Shown here piece after piece: positions 14,570-21,983 of a stretch of 29,085 nt of DNA (position 1 is its first letter; each line of letters starts with the position of its first letter). The DNA lies in the IMG/VR virus record IMGVR_UViG_3300027770_000199, positions 1 to 29,085 of that record; one strand, 5' to 3'. The notes under the pieces are model-generated. The model worked only from the letters and a program-made list of their open reading frames with translations, was not told the DNA's origin and did no database searches. A program made the translations under genes and the position numbers. The DNA comes from a virus.

Positions 14570-16519
14570 TTATACTGAACCTCCGCTTAATCCATCTGGT
14601 TGTACATCTACTCTAAATATACCATATCTCCAGTTATCATTTATTGCATCACTTTCTATTTCAATACTAGCTAATCGTGCTCTGGCTCTTGTATCTACTT
14701 TATTAGTAGTGGAAGTTATAGTAAAAGGTCCTATAAAAGTTTCTCCAGAAGCAAGATCTATTTCATCCGGATAGTATTTTAAATATATAGTCACATCTAC
14801 TGTACCTACTAAATTTTTAAAATCTGGTACAAACCTTCTTACAGCAAGGAAGTATTGTCCATCTCCGTCTACATCTAAATCAAAATCTCCAGATCTAATG
14901 TAAGATGGAATTGCAACTGTAGTTGTATTAACAGAAGTTAAATTAAATATTTCGTCTTTTCCTACCTCTTGTCTAAAAAGGTAAGAACCTCCTGGAGTTA
15001 CTCCATTAATTATAGGAACTGTAGGTACTAAAGATGCTAAATATTTAGTTGCCTGTGGATTTTTAAATACACCAGTATCTTCCCAAACTGTTCTAGCTAA
15101 TGTTCCTGTTGTCCAAATATTTTCACTATAATTGTAAGTTACAGATCTATTTATATCTGATGAATCCGCTGTTGGATAAAACCAAGTTATTTCACTATAT
15201 AAAGAATTTAATCCAGCATAAACTATAGAACCTTGAGTAAAATTAATACCAAGATTATCTGCTCCTATAGTTGTAAAAACAAAGTCTTGTACTAAAGATG
15301 GAACAATACTTACCGTACCATCAAATTTAAAAAAGCTTCCTGTATTTCCCATCCACCACACAGCACCATTTGTAAAACATAGAGCATGCTGCCCAATAAG
15401 TCCGCAATTAGAACCTACTTTCCTAATACTGAATGTATAAGGTGTTCCTACAAATTGTATAGTATAAGCCGCAGTATCTGTTAAAACTAAAATATAATCT
15501 TTTGCTCTAATGGCTCCAACAATTGTAGTTCCATCATCTAATCTAAATGTACCTGCTGTATTTGTAGAAGTAGGTTCATATATTTCAATATCTTCTTGAT
15601 CTGAAAATCTTATAAACATTGAATCTTGAGTAGCTGAGTTTCCAATTACTGTTTCAGTTCCAAGTTGTAATAAATGTCTATCTCTATCAGATACAATTGA
15701 TAATACAGAAGCAGTTGGGTTATTAGGAAGAACTATAGCTCTAGTAATTAATCCAGCTCCTCCGTTTGGATACCAAATAAAAGTTTGTCCATTTCTAATG
15801 GTAGCTATTAAATTTTCTCCATAATTATCTAAAGACCAGTTGGCCGAAGCAATAATAGCACTTGCAGTTGTTCTTTCTGTTCCCCAAGTTAATTCTCCCC
15901 ACAATCCAGATCCCCATCCATATCCTAAAGTTGCAACGAGCGGACCTACAACATAATAAGGAAGTTCATGAGCGGAACCTTGGGCCGCCATTCCTGTTCC
16001 AGTTTCAACGGTTGCCATTGTAATAGTAAATGTATTTACAGTAGGTGTGGATATTACTTCAAAAGTATTTGTTTCAAAATCAGCAACTGTATATCCGGTT
16101 ACTCCACCCCCCGGTAATATTACTGTATTAAATGTTATTAATTGTCCAATAGCTAAATTGTGTGAAGGTATATTACAAGTTACTGTAGAAGAACCTGTTG
16201 TTGATGTAAATGTTACACCTATTAATTCATTATTAAAGTCTAAAGGACTTATATCATAAATAACATTACCATCATAAACATATAAACACTTATTTGTTGC
16301 AAAAGAAGAATATCTTCTTCCTGTTAAATCCGTCCATGACCATATTGCTCTTGGTGCACCTACTAATTTAGAATCTGTAATTTGTGTCCATCCTCCAATT
16401 TTTTCAGGAGAACCATACCTAAATCTTACATTATCCCCATCAATCCATTGTCCTTCTGCTTGGGAGGCTGTGGCCTGTTTATTAAAACCAGGTTGTATGG
16501 GTATTTTTTTTAAAGCCAT
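14570..16519 (-). CDS. Large tail/neck structural protein, possibly P22 gp10-like tail hub
   Basis: 649 residues. The opening ALKKIPIQPGFNKQ... plus WIDGDNVRFRYGSPEKIGGW (~25-44) is a strong phage signature. Repeated beta-hairpin segments such as RYSSFATNKCLYVYDGNVIYDIS, DRDRHLLQLG and NGAVWWMGNTGSFFKFDG read like propeller blades. A Thr/Val-rich insertion (~100-185) looks like an Ig-like domain. The C-terminus is all beta (RARARLASIEIESDA). Family knowledge: propeller-type 'DNA stabilisation' tail hubs (P22 gp10) close the podovirus neck. The structural similarity here is inferred from pattern, and I cannot exclude another tail-tube or nozzle protein. It is followed by the 60-residue protein after 2 bases. 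Confidence 0.6.
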   Translation of the reverse strand: MALKKIPIQPGFNKQATASQAEGQWIDGDNVRFRYGSPEKIGGWTQITDSKLVGAPRAIWSWTDLTGRRYSSFATNKCLYVYDGNVIYDISPLDFNNELIGVTFTSTTGSSTVTCNIPSHNLAIGQLITFNTVILPGGGVTGYTVADFETNTFEVISTPTVNTFTITMATVETGTGMAAQGSAHELPYYVVGPLVATLGYGWGSGLWGELTWGTERTTASAIIASANWSLDNYGENLIATIRNGQTFIWYPNGGAGLITRAIVLPNNPTASVLSIVSDRDRHLLQLGTETVIGNSATQDSMFIRFSDQEDIEIYEPTSTNTAGTFRLDDGTTIVGAIRAKDYILVLTDTAAYTIQFVGTPYTFSIRKVGSNCGLIGQHALCFTNGAVWWMGNTGSFFKFDGTVSIVPSLVQDFVFTTIGADNLGINFTQGSIVYAGLNSLYSEITWFYPTADSSDINRSVTYNYSENIWTTGTLARTVWEDTGVFKNPQATKYLASLVPTVPIINGVTPGGSYLFRQEVGKDEIFNLTSVNTTTVAIPSYIRSGDFDLDVDGDGQYFLAVRRFVPDFKNLVGTVDVTIYLKYYPDEIDLASGETFIGPFTITSTTNKVDTRARARLASIEIESDAINDNWRYGIFRVDVQPDGLSGGSV

Positions 16520-16555
16520 AACAGGTATTTTATACTAAACTAAGCAATTAGTAAA

Positions 16556-17236
16556 TTAAGCGTATAGTTTTTTCCACGTTATAGGACTTGGTATATTATG
16601 CTCTGATTTAATATTAGGTTTCATTGTAAGCATAATATCGCCTGAAATTGATATTCTAGGCTTATCTGTAGTGTTTAATTGGGTTTCATGAAATATCATA
16701 CTTGGAAATACAATTAAGTTTCCTGTTTTAGCTGGATATATAGCGCTTGAATAGTTTACTTCTGTAAATTGTTTAAAGTATTCTTTTCTTACTGGAATAT
16801 TTAAACCTGTTTTAGATATATCATCATCTTGGAATACTAAATCACCTTGTCCTTCAGCATATGGATAATAAACAAAACTATAATGAGAAGCCATATGTCT
16901 ATGTGAATGAATATACTGTTCTTTAATAGTATAAGTTGCCCAAGCTTTAGTTATATAAACTTCAAGTAAATCTAAATTTAGATGTTGTGCTTCTAATGCT
17001 TCTATTATTTTTGGTTGAATAGCATCAAATAACTTTTTAAATCTTTTATCATTATGAACACTATCATCTATAGATTTAAGTTCATTTGGTTTAATGTCCG
17101 TGGTCCGTGAGTACTGGCTATTGGTAGGTGTTACTTCGGCATTGATTAACGGAACAATGTCCTTGTTTATATCTTCAAAATTGTCTAATGCTGTAATATA
17201 AATAGCTTTACCAAACCACTTTGATACATCGCCCAT
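16556..17236 (-). CDS. 2-oxoglutarate/Fe(II)-dependent oxygenase (phage type)
   Basis: 226 residues. The double-stranded beta-helix core is recognisable: YIHSHRHMASHYSFVYYPY gives the first metal ligands (H110/H112/H114 are candidates). Then GNLIVFPSMIFHETQLN supplies the distal His (H183), and RISISGD supplies R194, expected to bind 2-oxoglutarate. The order matches phage members of the putative 2OG-Fe(II) oxygenase group (PF13759-like). The first half (residues 1-90) is family-specific and unassigned. It lies between the tail hub gene and a glycine-rich fibre gene, behind an 18-bp palindrome. It probably hydroxylates a protein, nucleic acid or sugar; the substrate is not deducible. It is a distant relative of the oxygenase at 19998-20591. 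Confidence 0.8.
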   Translation of the reverse strand: MGDVSKWFGKAIYITALDNFEDINKDIVPLINAEVTPTNSQYSRTTDIKPNELKSIDDSVHNDKRFKKLFDAIQPKIIEALEAQHLNLDLLEVYITKAWATYTIKEQYIHSHRHMASHYSFVYYPYAEGQGDLVFQDDDISKTGLNIPVRKEYFKQFTEVNYSSAIYPAKTGNLIVFPSMIFHETQLNTTDKPRISISGDIMLTMKPNIKSEHNIPSPITWKKLYA

Positions 17237-17249
17237 TATTAATTGATAT

Positions 17250-17267
17250 ACTTTATTTAAATAAAGT
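17250..17267. promoter_or_regulatory. 18-bp perfect palindrome before the first oxygenase gene
   Basis: ACTTTATTTAAATAAAGT reads identically on both strands and sits in the 35-base gap between the glycine-rich fibre stop and the oxygenase ATG. On the minus strand a -35-like TTGACT overlaps its upstream edge, with only a weak -10 (TATCAA) at 16 bp. No U-run follows. Candidate protein site, processing hairpin or weak promoter. Confidence 0.4.
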
Positions 17268-17271
17268 CAAA

Positions 17272-18138
17272 TTATTGTTTAACTTGTAAGAATCTGTAGA
17301 TAATTTCACCGTTTCCACCGTTATTACCAAGAGAAGATCCTCCCGACACCTGCGCTCCACCTCCACCCCCTCCAGAGCCTCTAGTTCCTGCTTGTGCTTG
17401 TGCTGTTGATCCTTGCGGTGAACCTGTTCCTCCTGCAATAACTCCTGCATAAGAAGGAGCTCCGTTTGATCCAGCTATTTGACAGTTGTCTCCTCCGCAA
17501 TTACCATTAACATTTCCAACCGCTCCGCTTCCAGATTGATTAAAAGATCCAACAGGTCCTGATGTATTTGTTGTAACGCTTACAACAATTCCAGATTGAT
17601 TAAAAGATCCAGACGTAATTGCTGTTCCAGGTATAGTTGGAGTACCAGCAGTTCCTCCAATGTTAGTTCTTAAAGGTCCTTTAACTCCTCCATTTATTCC
17701 TTGTGAACCACCACCCCCTCCTAGTGTAAATATACTTCCTGTTGTTGATCCTGATAAAGTTGTATCACCTCCTGGTGGAGTTGATACAGTATTAAATTTA
17801 GAAGCAAGATTGTTATTAGAAGGTCCACCTGTTCCTGCAACTAATGTTAATGTTTCACCAGAAGCAACTGAAAATATTTTATCTGATATATAGGCACCCG
17901 ATCCTCCTCCAGATCCTGATGATTCTCCTCCAGCTTTATCGTAATCACAACCTGTAATAGATCCTCCTCCACCTCCGACAGCTGCTTGAATATGAATAGC
18001 GTTATAACCTACTGGAACTGTATTTGTTGTTGATCCTCCAGTAAGAGTTATAAAAGAAGTTGCTGGTAAAAGAGCGCCACCAGAAAGTAAACCAAAACCT
18101 CTTGCGGACATTCCTCCAAAAGTAGTAATTACAGGCAT
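17272..18138 (-). CDS. Glycine-rich tail fibre / adhesin-like protein
   Basis: 288 residues. A short N-terminal virion-attachment-like block (PVITTFGGMSARGFGLLSGG) is followed by FITLTGGSTTNTVPVGYNAI. The rest is dominated by glycine loops: AAVGGGGGS, GESSGSGGGSGAYIS, GSGGGGGGAQVSGG. The strand KIFSVASGETLTLVAGTGG is typical of glycine-rich domains at phage fibre tips. Two GSFNQSG segments are encoded by a 23-bp exact direct repeat. Family knowledge: Gly-rich sandwich domains at fibre tips (as in T4-type gp38 adhesins) present variable loops to receptors; by analogy this is a receptor-binding candidate. Another frame is open across part of this gene (17253-17450) but is a composition artefact. 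Confidence 0.7.
   Translation of the reverse strand: MPVITTFGGMSARGFGLLSGGALLPATSFITLTGGSTTNTVPVGYNAIHIQAAVGGGGGSITGCDYDKAGGESSGSGGGSGAYISDKIFSVASGETLTLVAGTGGPSNNNLASKFNTVSTPPGGDTTLSGSTTGSIFTLGGGGGSQGINGGVKGPLRTNIGGTAGTPTIPGTAITSGSFNQSGIVVSVTTNTSGPVGSFNQSGSGAVGNVNGNCGGDNCQIAGSNGAPSYAGVIAGGTGSPQGSTAQAQAGTRGSGGGGGGAQVSGGSSLGNNGGNGEIIYRFLQVKQ
17529..17611. repeat. 23-bp exact direct repeat inside glycine-rich fibre gene
   Basis: The 23-bp sequence starting TTCCAGATTGATTAAAAG occurs at 17529-17551 and 17589-17611, exactly 60 bases apart, encoding GSFNQSG twice. Being in frame, recombination between copies would delete or add 20 residues without frameshift. Confidence 0.75.
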
Positions 18139-18144
18139 GATGAA

Positions 18145-19245
18145 TTACTTAAATTGTGATTGAGCTGCTAATACTGTGTAAGTTGATGCTGCTGTTTTAA
18201 TAATTGTAAAAGCATAAGAATCAATTGATAGTGCGTTACCAGAAGAAGGTACTGAACCTCCTTGCCATTTTGTTACAACATTAGTTGAAGTTCCATCAAT
18301 TGTTACAAAAGTTGTATAGTAAGCTGTAGTTGAATTTGTATTTAAAAACGCAGCTGTTGTAGATTCACCCACTGCTAATACTGCATTTAATGTATTAGAA
18401 TTATTTCCTCTAAAATTAACTGTAAACTGTCCAGAAGCATTTCCTGTATAATATAAAACTGCTTGATCTAAAAGATCATAATTTATTGTTCCTGTAGCTA
18501 CAGCGTTAGTTACTGTTACTTTTTCTAAAACCTGTTGTATTTTACCTGTACCATTAAATGTAACTTGGCCTAAACCTTTAGGTGTTAAATTAATACCTAA
18601 ATTTGTATCAGTTCCAGATGCAGCTATATTTGGATTACTTCCAGATGCAGCATTTGCAATTGTTAATTGATTAACTGCAGATCCTGTTGCAGTAAATATA
18701 ATTTCTGCATTAGCATTAGTATCAGTAATAGTGTTAATACGAGGTGAAGTTAATACTATTGTATTTGCTGTACCACTGTTTATTGTAGGTGTAGTTAATG
18801 TTTTATTTACTAAAGTTTGAGTTCCTTGTAAATTAGCTATTCCTAACTCTACAGCGTCTGTACCATTTAAATAAACTATTTTTGATGATTTATCTGTTCC
18901 GTCAAAAACAACAGAAGCTCCGCCTGTTTGGGCTAAAGCAACAGTAAAATTTCCTGATGTATTATTTTCTAAAAGATAAGTTTTTTCAATTCCTGTTGCA
19001 ACATATACTGTGCTATTTGCAGTAATATTTCCTGATAATTTTAAAACTGCATTTCTAGCATTAGAAATGGTTGCATTAGTCATTACTAATGTAGTGTTCG
19101 TAGATGTTAGTATAATATTTTGATAACCTGCAACTGCTTGTTGTATTAAATTCCAGTTAGAATTAGTTTTATCTCCCCAGGTATTGGCGTTTTCGCCAGT
19201 TACCATTAACTCTAGTTTAAGGTCTGCTGAATATGATGATGGCAT
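18145..19245 (-). CDS. Tail fibre protein with ADLKLELMVTGENANTWGDKTN N-terminus
   Basis: 366 residues. The N-terminal block YSADLKLELMVTGENANTWG is, from memory, a recurrent start of marine-phage tail fibres and probably the virion attachment part. The body is Thr/Asn/Ala-rich beta structure with TLVNKTLTTPTINSGTANTI, the 'nKTLTtPtI' repeat motif known from many phage fibres, and LTPKGLGQVTFNGTGKI. The C-terminal third (NFRGNNSNTLNAVLAVGEST, WQGGSVPSSGNALSIDSYAF) is the likely conserved tip or trimerisation region. A near-consensus promoter overlaps the end of the upstream gene. Six bases separate it from the glycine-rich fibre gene. Confidence 0.78.
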   Translation of the reverse strand: MPSSYSADLKLELMVTGENANTWGDKTNSNWNLIQQAVAGYQNIILTSTNTTLVMTNATISNARNAVLKLSGNITANSTVYVATGIEKTYLLENNTSGNFTVALAQTGGASVVFDGTDKSSKIVYLNGTDAVELGIANLQGTQTLVNKTLTTPTINSGTANTIVLTSPRINTITDTNANAEIIFTATGSAVNQLTIANAASGSNPNIAASGTDTNLGINLTPKGLGQVTFNGTGKIQQVLEKVTVTNAVATGTINYDLLDQAVLYYTGNASGQFTVNFRGNNSNTLNAVLAVGESTTAAFLNTNSTTAYYTTFVTIDGTSTNVVTKWQGGSVPSSGNALSIDSYAFTIIKTAASTYTVLAAQSQFK

Positions 19246-19254
19246 AATTAAGCT

Positions 19255-19283
19255 ATTATATAAGTTTTAGGCTGCTATATCAA
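19255..19283 (-). promoter_or_regulatory. Sigma70-like promoter driving fibre gene at 18145-19245
   Basis: On the minus strand TTGATA (19278-19283) is followed at exactly 17 bp by TATAAT (19255-19260): 5/6 and 6/6 matches to the consensus. The predicted start lies a few bases before the ATG at 19245, giving an almost leaderless or very short leader. The -35 sits inside the last codons of the upstream gene. Confidence 0.55.
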
Positions 19284-19920
19284 CCACTGTCCAAGTACCA
19301 GTTGTATTAGTATTAACCACCTGCCAAGCATAAATATAAGGTCTTCTTGTAGATGCTGTCATATTTACTCCAGTAACTAAAACATTACTATTAATTACAA
19401 AATTTACTGTTCCTGTAGTTGTATTTAAAATATTTCCAATAACATCTACGTCTATTCCAACAGTAGATTGAGCTTGTCCTATTGCAGTTTGCAATAAGTT
19501 AGTTGATAAATTTACATTAGCATCAGCTTGAACTTGTTCATTGCCTAAAGCTGTTACTAATAAGTTAGTACTTACAAATACAAGAGTATTTACATCAATG
19601 CTTTCATTTCCTAAAGCTGTTACTAATAAGTTGGTACTTAAAAATACCTCTGTATTAAGATCTATAGATACAGTGTTAACTGTAGATTGAATTAAATTTG
19701 TATTTAATAATGTGTTAGCATCAGCTGTTACAGAAATTGTATTTACAGTAGAAATAAGTTCTACTTCAGCTCCTGCAGCAACAAAAATGTTACCTCCTGC
19801 TGCAATAGATACACTAGAAACTGCAGTAGTAGCCTCTACGCCTGTAACTTGTACTTGTGCATTAATTAGACCTTCAGCTGAGAAAGGTGCTTCTGCAAAT
19901 GCTGTTGCTCCAAAAAACAT
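19267..19920 (-). CDS. Repeat-containing fibre protein (22-residue repeats)
   Basis: 217 residues. N-terminus MFFGATAFAEAPFSAEG is a short, recognisable phage-structural start. Residues 58-167 consist of five consecutive 22-residue repeats with consensus [A/T]xxNxxxxxNxxVxLSTNLLxT (for example units at 80-101, 102-123 and 124-145). The two central units are nearly identical at DNA level (exact match starting at 19544 and 19610, 66 bases apart). The strand-turn regularity suggests a beta-solenoid or elongated fibre. The C-terminus INSNVLVTGVNMTAS... ending GTWTVVDIAA may be a capping domain. TAGGA Shine-Dalgarno and an extended -10 promoter precede it. Confidence 0.72.
   Translation of the reverse strand: MFFGATAFAEAPFSAEGLINAQVQVTGVEATTAVSSVSIAAGGNIFVAAGAEVELISTVNTISVTADANTLLNTNLIQSTVNTVSIDLNTEVFLSTNLLVTALGNESIDVNTLVFVSTNLLVTALGNEQVQADANVNLSTNLLQTAIGQAQSTVGIDVDVIGNILNTTTGTVNFVINSNVLVTGVNMTASTRRPYIYAWQVVNTNTTGTWTVVDIAA
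19420..19749 (-). repeat. Five tandem 66-bp units (22-residue protein repeat)
   Basis: Units at residues 58-79, 80-101, 102-123, 124-145 and 146-167 of the 217-residue protein keep perfect 22-residue phase with no indel. Units 2-4 share STNLL; units 3 and 4 share ALGNE. DNA identity is highest between units 3 and 4 across CCTAAAGCTGTTACTAATAA. Confidence 0.85.
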
Positions 19921-19957
19921 ATACTAATCCTAAAAGATGAAAGTCAGTTCAAATCGG

Positions 19958-19966
19958 ATTATACCA
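19958..19966 (-). promoter_or_regulatory. Extended -10 promoter (TGGTATAAT) before repeat fibre gene
   Basis: In the 77-base gap after the oxygenase gene the minus strand reads TGGTATAAT, a perfect TGn extended -10 plus TATAAT. No good -35 is present at 16-18 bp (TTTTTG at 17), which extended -10 promoters tolerate. The start would be about 30 bases before the ATG at 19920, leaving room for the TAGGA ribosome site. Confidence 0.5.
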
Positions 19967-19997
19967 TATTCTCAAAGGTACAAAAAGATTGACTTAT

Positions 19998-20591
19998 TTA
20001 ATTAACGAAGCTTTTTTGTAAGAAATTAAAGGAAACTGATATCCTTATATCATTACTTTCATTAGGATCTACCCAATGATTTAACCAAGAGGGGAACATT
20101 ATAAGTCTTCCTGCAAGTGGTTTATAGTTTAAAATTCTATGTGTATGAAGCGGTAATTGAACGTTTTGTTTTCTTCTTGGCATTACCATTAATGAAACAG
20201 ACTTTGGATCTTCTAAAAATAAGTTACCACATTTTTCAGGAGCTTTAATATAATATACACCAGACCATAATGAATTAGGATGTATATGAGGTTTATTAGC
20301 TCCTCCTGGTGGATTAATATTTGCCCACATATTACCTAAAAAAGGTTCTGAATCTAAACCTTCACTATTATAAATATTAAGTTGTGCTTGAAATAATATA
20401 TTAACTAATTCTTTGTACTCTTCTTTTTGATGCATATCTGTAGGGGAATGCCAACCTTTAGAATTAGTCTTTGTTATACCTTTGTCTTTTTCAGACCATC
20501 TTATTACATTTTTTTCTAAATGTTCATTTAATTTTTCATTACCAATATCTACTACGTAAACAGGTGTTGCAAAAAGTAAATCTAAATTCAT
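19998..20591 (-). CDS. 2-oxoglutarate/Fe(II)-dependent oxygenase (PF13759/TIGR02466-like)
   Basis: 197 residues. The start MNLDLLFATPVYVVDI is the usual beginning of this family ('LFaTPvy'). Core motifs: MWANINPPGGANKPHIHPNS, with H102 and H104 the first metal ligands, then WSGVYYIKAPEKCGNLFLED. The distal end is GRLIMFPSWLNHWVDPNESN with H172, and DIRISVSFNF with R183 for 2-oxoglutarate. All expected active-site positions are present and the length is normal. Family knowledge: found widely in marine phages; substrates unproven. It is the last gene of the coupled five-gene cassette (ATGA overlap with the nucleotidyltransferase at 20588-20591). Confidence 0.88.
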   Translation of the reverse strand: MNLDLLFATPVYVVDIGNEKLNEHLEKNVIRWSEKDKGITKTNSKGWHSPTDMHQKEEYKELVNILFQAQLNIYNSEGLDSEPFLGNMWANINPPGGANKPHIHPNSLWSGVYYIKAPEKCGNLFLEDPKSVSLMVMPRRKQNVQLPLHTHRILNYKPLAGRLIMFPSWLNHWVDPNESNDIRISVSFNFLQKSFVN

Positions 20592-20941
20592 TTATTTTCC
20601 TTCATTTGTTGTCTAATTTTAGTAGCAGATATTTCTTGTATTTCTTTTGGAAGAACAATCTCTTCTATTTTATATCCAACATCTCTACCGTAACAAATAT
20701 TTGTAATGTTTGGAACTTTTACAACGTCAAATTGACCAACGTAGTCTTTAAGCTTTTCTTCAATTCTTTTTTTTATATCTTCAAATACAAATGGATTATT
20801 GTCTGTTTGAGGCATGGTTCTTACCATTATACAAACTTGTCCTGTCTTTTTTAGAATCTCTTTAAATAAAGCTAAGTGACCATCATGAAATGGTTGCCAT
20901 CTACCTAACATCTGTGCAGTTGGTTTAGAGTAATCTATCAT
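20588..20941 (-). CDS. HxGH-superfamily nucleotidyltransferase (cytidylyl/adenylyltransferase-like)
   Basis: 117 residues. The nucleotide-binding GRWQPFHDGHL contains the HxGH signature (H19, H22), and ISATKIRQQ (104-112) is the ISxTxxR motif that closes the ATP/CTP site. Both are diagnostic of the superfamily that includes NMN and pantetheine-phosphate adenylyltransferases, glycerol-3-P cytidylyltransferase and ATP sulfurylase. It is minimal in size, far shorter than classical ATP sulfurylase. ATG 20941 has an excellent Shine-Dalgarno (AAAGGAGATAC) lying within the end of the kinase gene, so the 17-base overlap is real. Pairing with the CysC-like kinase is, to my knowledge, recurrent in marine phages; the joint substrate is unknown. 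Confidence 0.85.
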   Translation of the reverse strand: MIDYSKPTAQMLGRWQPFHDGHLALFKEILKKTGQVCIMVRTMPQTDNNPFVFEDIKKRIEEKLKDYVGQFDVVKVPNITNICYGRDVGYKIEEIVLPKEIQEISATKIRQQMKENK

Positions 20942-21314
20942 GTATCTCCTTTATAATATTATCGTAATTAAAATCTTTTATTTCAAAATCTACTTTTTTA
21001 GGTTTTTCAAATACTTTATTAGTATCCTCAAATCTTCCTTTATCAATTGTATTCATCCAAATTTTCATATCATAGAAAGATCTATAAGATTCAAATGGAC
21101 AAACAAAATCTACAACTACATGATTAACTGCAAGATCACACATTGTCATCATACGATTAGCCTGTCTTTTACGACCATCTTCTGTGAAGTCCCAGTCTTC
21201 AAATAGTTTTCTAATATCATCAGCATTAAAATGAGGTATTTTTTTACCTTCAATTAATTTCTTTGCGAAAGTTGTTTTACCAGATCCTGGTAATCCAAAT
21301 ACTAAGATTTTCAT
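20925..21314 (-). CDS. CysC-like P-loop kinase (APS-kinase family)
   Basis: 129 residues against ~180-200 for typical CysC. Walker A is GLPGSGKTT (7-15). NADDIRKLFEDWDFTEDGRKRQANRM (30-54; two motifs joined) aligns with the GDNVR...LGFSxxDRxENIRR region of APS kinases. VVVDFVCPFESYR aligns with the following Walker-B-like strand. FEKPKKVDFEIK matches the YExPxxPDLxI end. The invariant first Gly-Asp is Ala-Asp here. The shortening removes part of the lid. It may phosphorylate adenylylsulfate to PAPS, but a different nucleotide or metabolite substrate is quite possible given the altered motif. It is coupled to the upstream coiled-coil gene by an ATGA overlap (21311-21314). Confidence 0.78.
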   Translation of the reverse strand: MKILVFGLPGSGKTTFAKKLIEGKKIPHFNADDIRKLFEDWDFTEDGRKRQANRMMTMCDLAVNHVVVDFVCPFESYRSFYDMKIWMNTIDKGRFEDTNKVFEKPKKVDFEIKDFNYDNIIKEIHDRLL

Positions 21315-21982
21315 TTTAACTTTTTCATAGCTTCCGCAGGAGGTAATAAAACACCTTCTTTTGAAAGTCTATTAATAGTTTGTAATGGGCCAAGTACATT
21401 TATAACTTCAGCTTGTGAAGAAGATGTACCTAATGTTTTTGCTCTATTTTCTAATGCTAATTTTAATGATTCTGTTTGATGTGTATTAACATTTTTTGTA
21501 TCAAAAGTTTGATCATCTAATTCTTTCTTTAAAGTAGACCATTGTTCTATTTCTCTAATACGATCTTTAGCAACTAATTCCATATTAGCTTTGCCATATA
21601 CTTTTTGTTCTAATTCTATTTCTAATAATTCTTTTTCTAGATCATCAGTTTCTGTTAATAATTTTCTTTCTATCTTTTTAATCTCAACATCATTTTTACG
21701 ATAATCAAAAGATAGTGTCATTAAGTTTTCAAAAAATACATTCTGTTCTCTTACACACTGCCAGTACTTGGCAGCTTTAGTTGGAAACTTTCCATCATTT
21801 AAAACAGATACTCTCATCTCAGTTTCTGTTCTAAATATTTGTTTTTTAGACCAAGTGTCTTTTAATTCTGTTGTTAAATCTTTAAATTTTTTAAAATCTT
21901 CTATATCTAATATTTGATTTAGATATTCTCCAGACTCTTGTAATAAAGGTTTTATACTTCTTTTTTCTATTTGATCTGACAT
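21311..21982 (-). CDS. Coiled-coil phage protein of unknown function
   Basis: 223 residues, almost entirely helical and charged. Residues 30-60 (DFKKFKDLTTELKDTWSKKQ) and ~95-165 (KNDVEIKKIERKLLTETDDL, LEKELLEIELEQKVYGKANM) have coiled-coil heptads. Between them a conserved-looking block FRTETEMRVSVLNDGKFPT, then AAKYWQCVREQNVFF, stands out; I believe it recurs in marine phage genomes, with no function known to me. No membrane segment. ATG 21982 follows the sulfotransferase stop by one base. It could be a scaffold or adaptor for the surrounding enzymes or an assembly factor; this is speculative. Confidence 0.7.
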   Translation of the reverse strand: MSDQIEKRSIKPLLQESGEYLNQILDIEDFKKFKDLTTELKDTWSKKQIFRTETEMRVSVLNDGKFPTKAAKYWQCVREQNVFFENLMTLSFDYRKNDVEIKKIERKLLTETDDLEKELLEIELEQKVYGKANMELVAKDRIREIEQWSTLKKELDDQTFDTKNVNTHQTESLKLALENRAKTLGTSSSQAEVINVLGPLQTINRLSKEGVLLPPAEAMKKLK

Positions 21983-21983
21983 A

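Noticed and set aside
17253-17450. 65-residue minus-strand open frame inside the glycine-rich fibre gene
   Set aside because: It lies in another frame of a strongly supported gene, has an odd composition caused by glycine codons, and no ribosome site.
20588-20941. Naming the nucleotidyltransferase as ATP sulfurylase
   Set aside because: HxGH and ISxTxxR are shared by the whole superfamily and 117 residues is far too short for classical ATP sulfurylase; only superfamily membership is supported.
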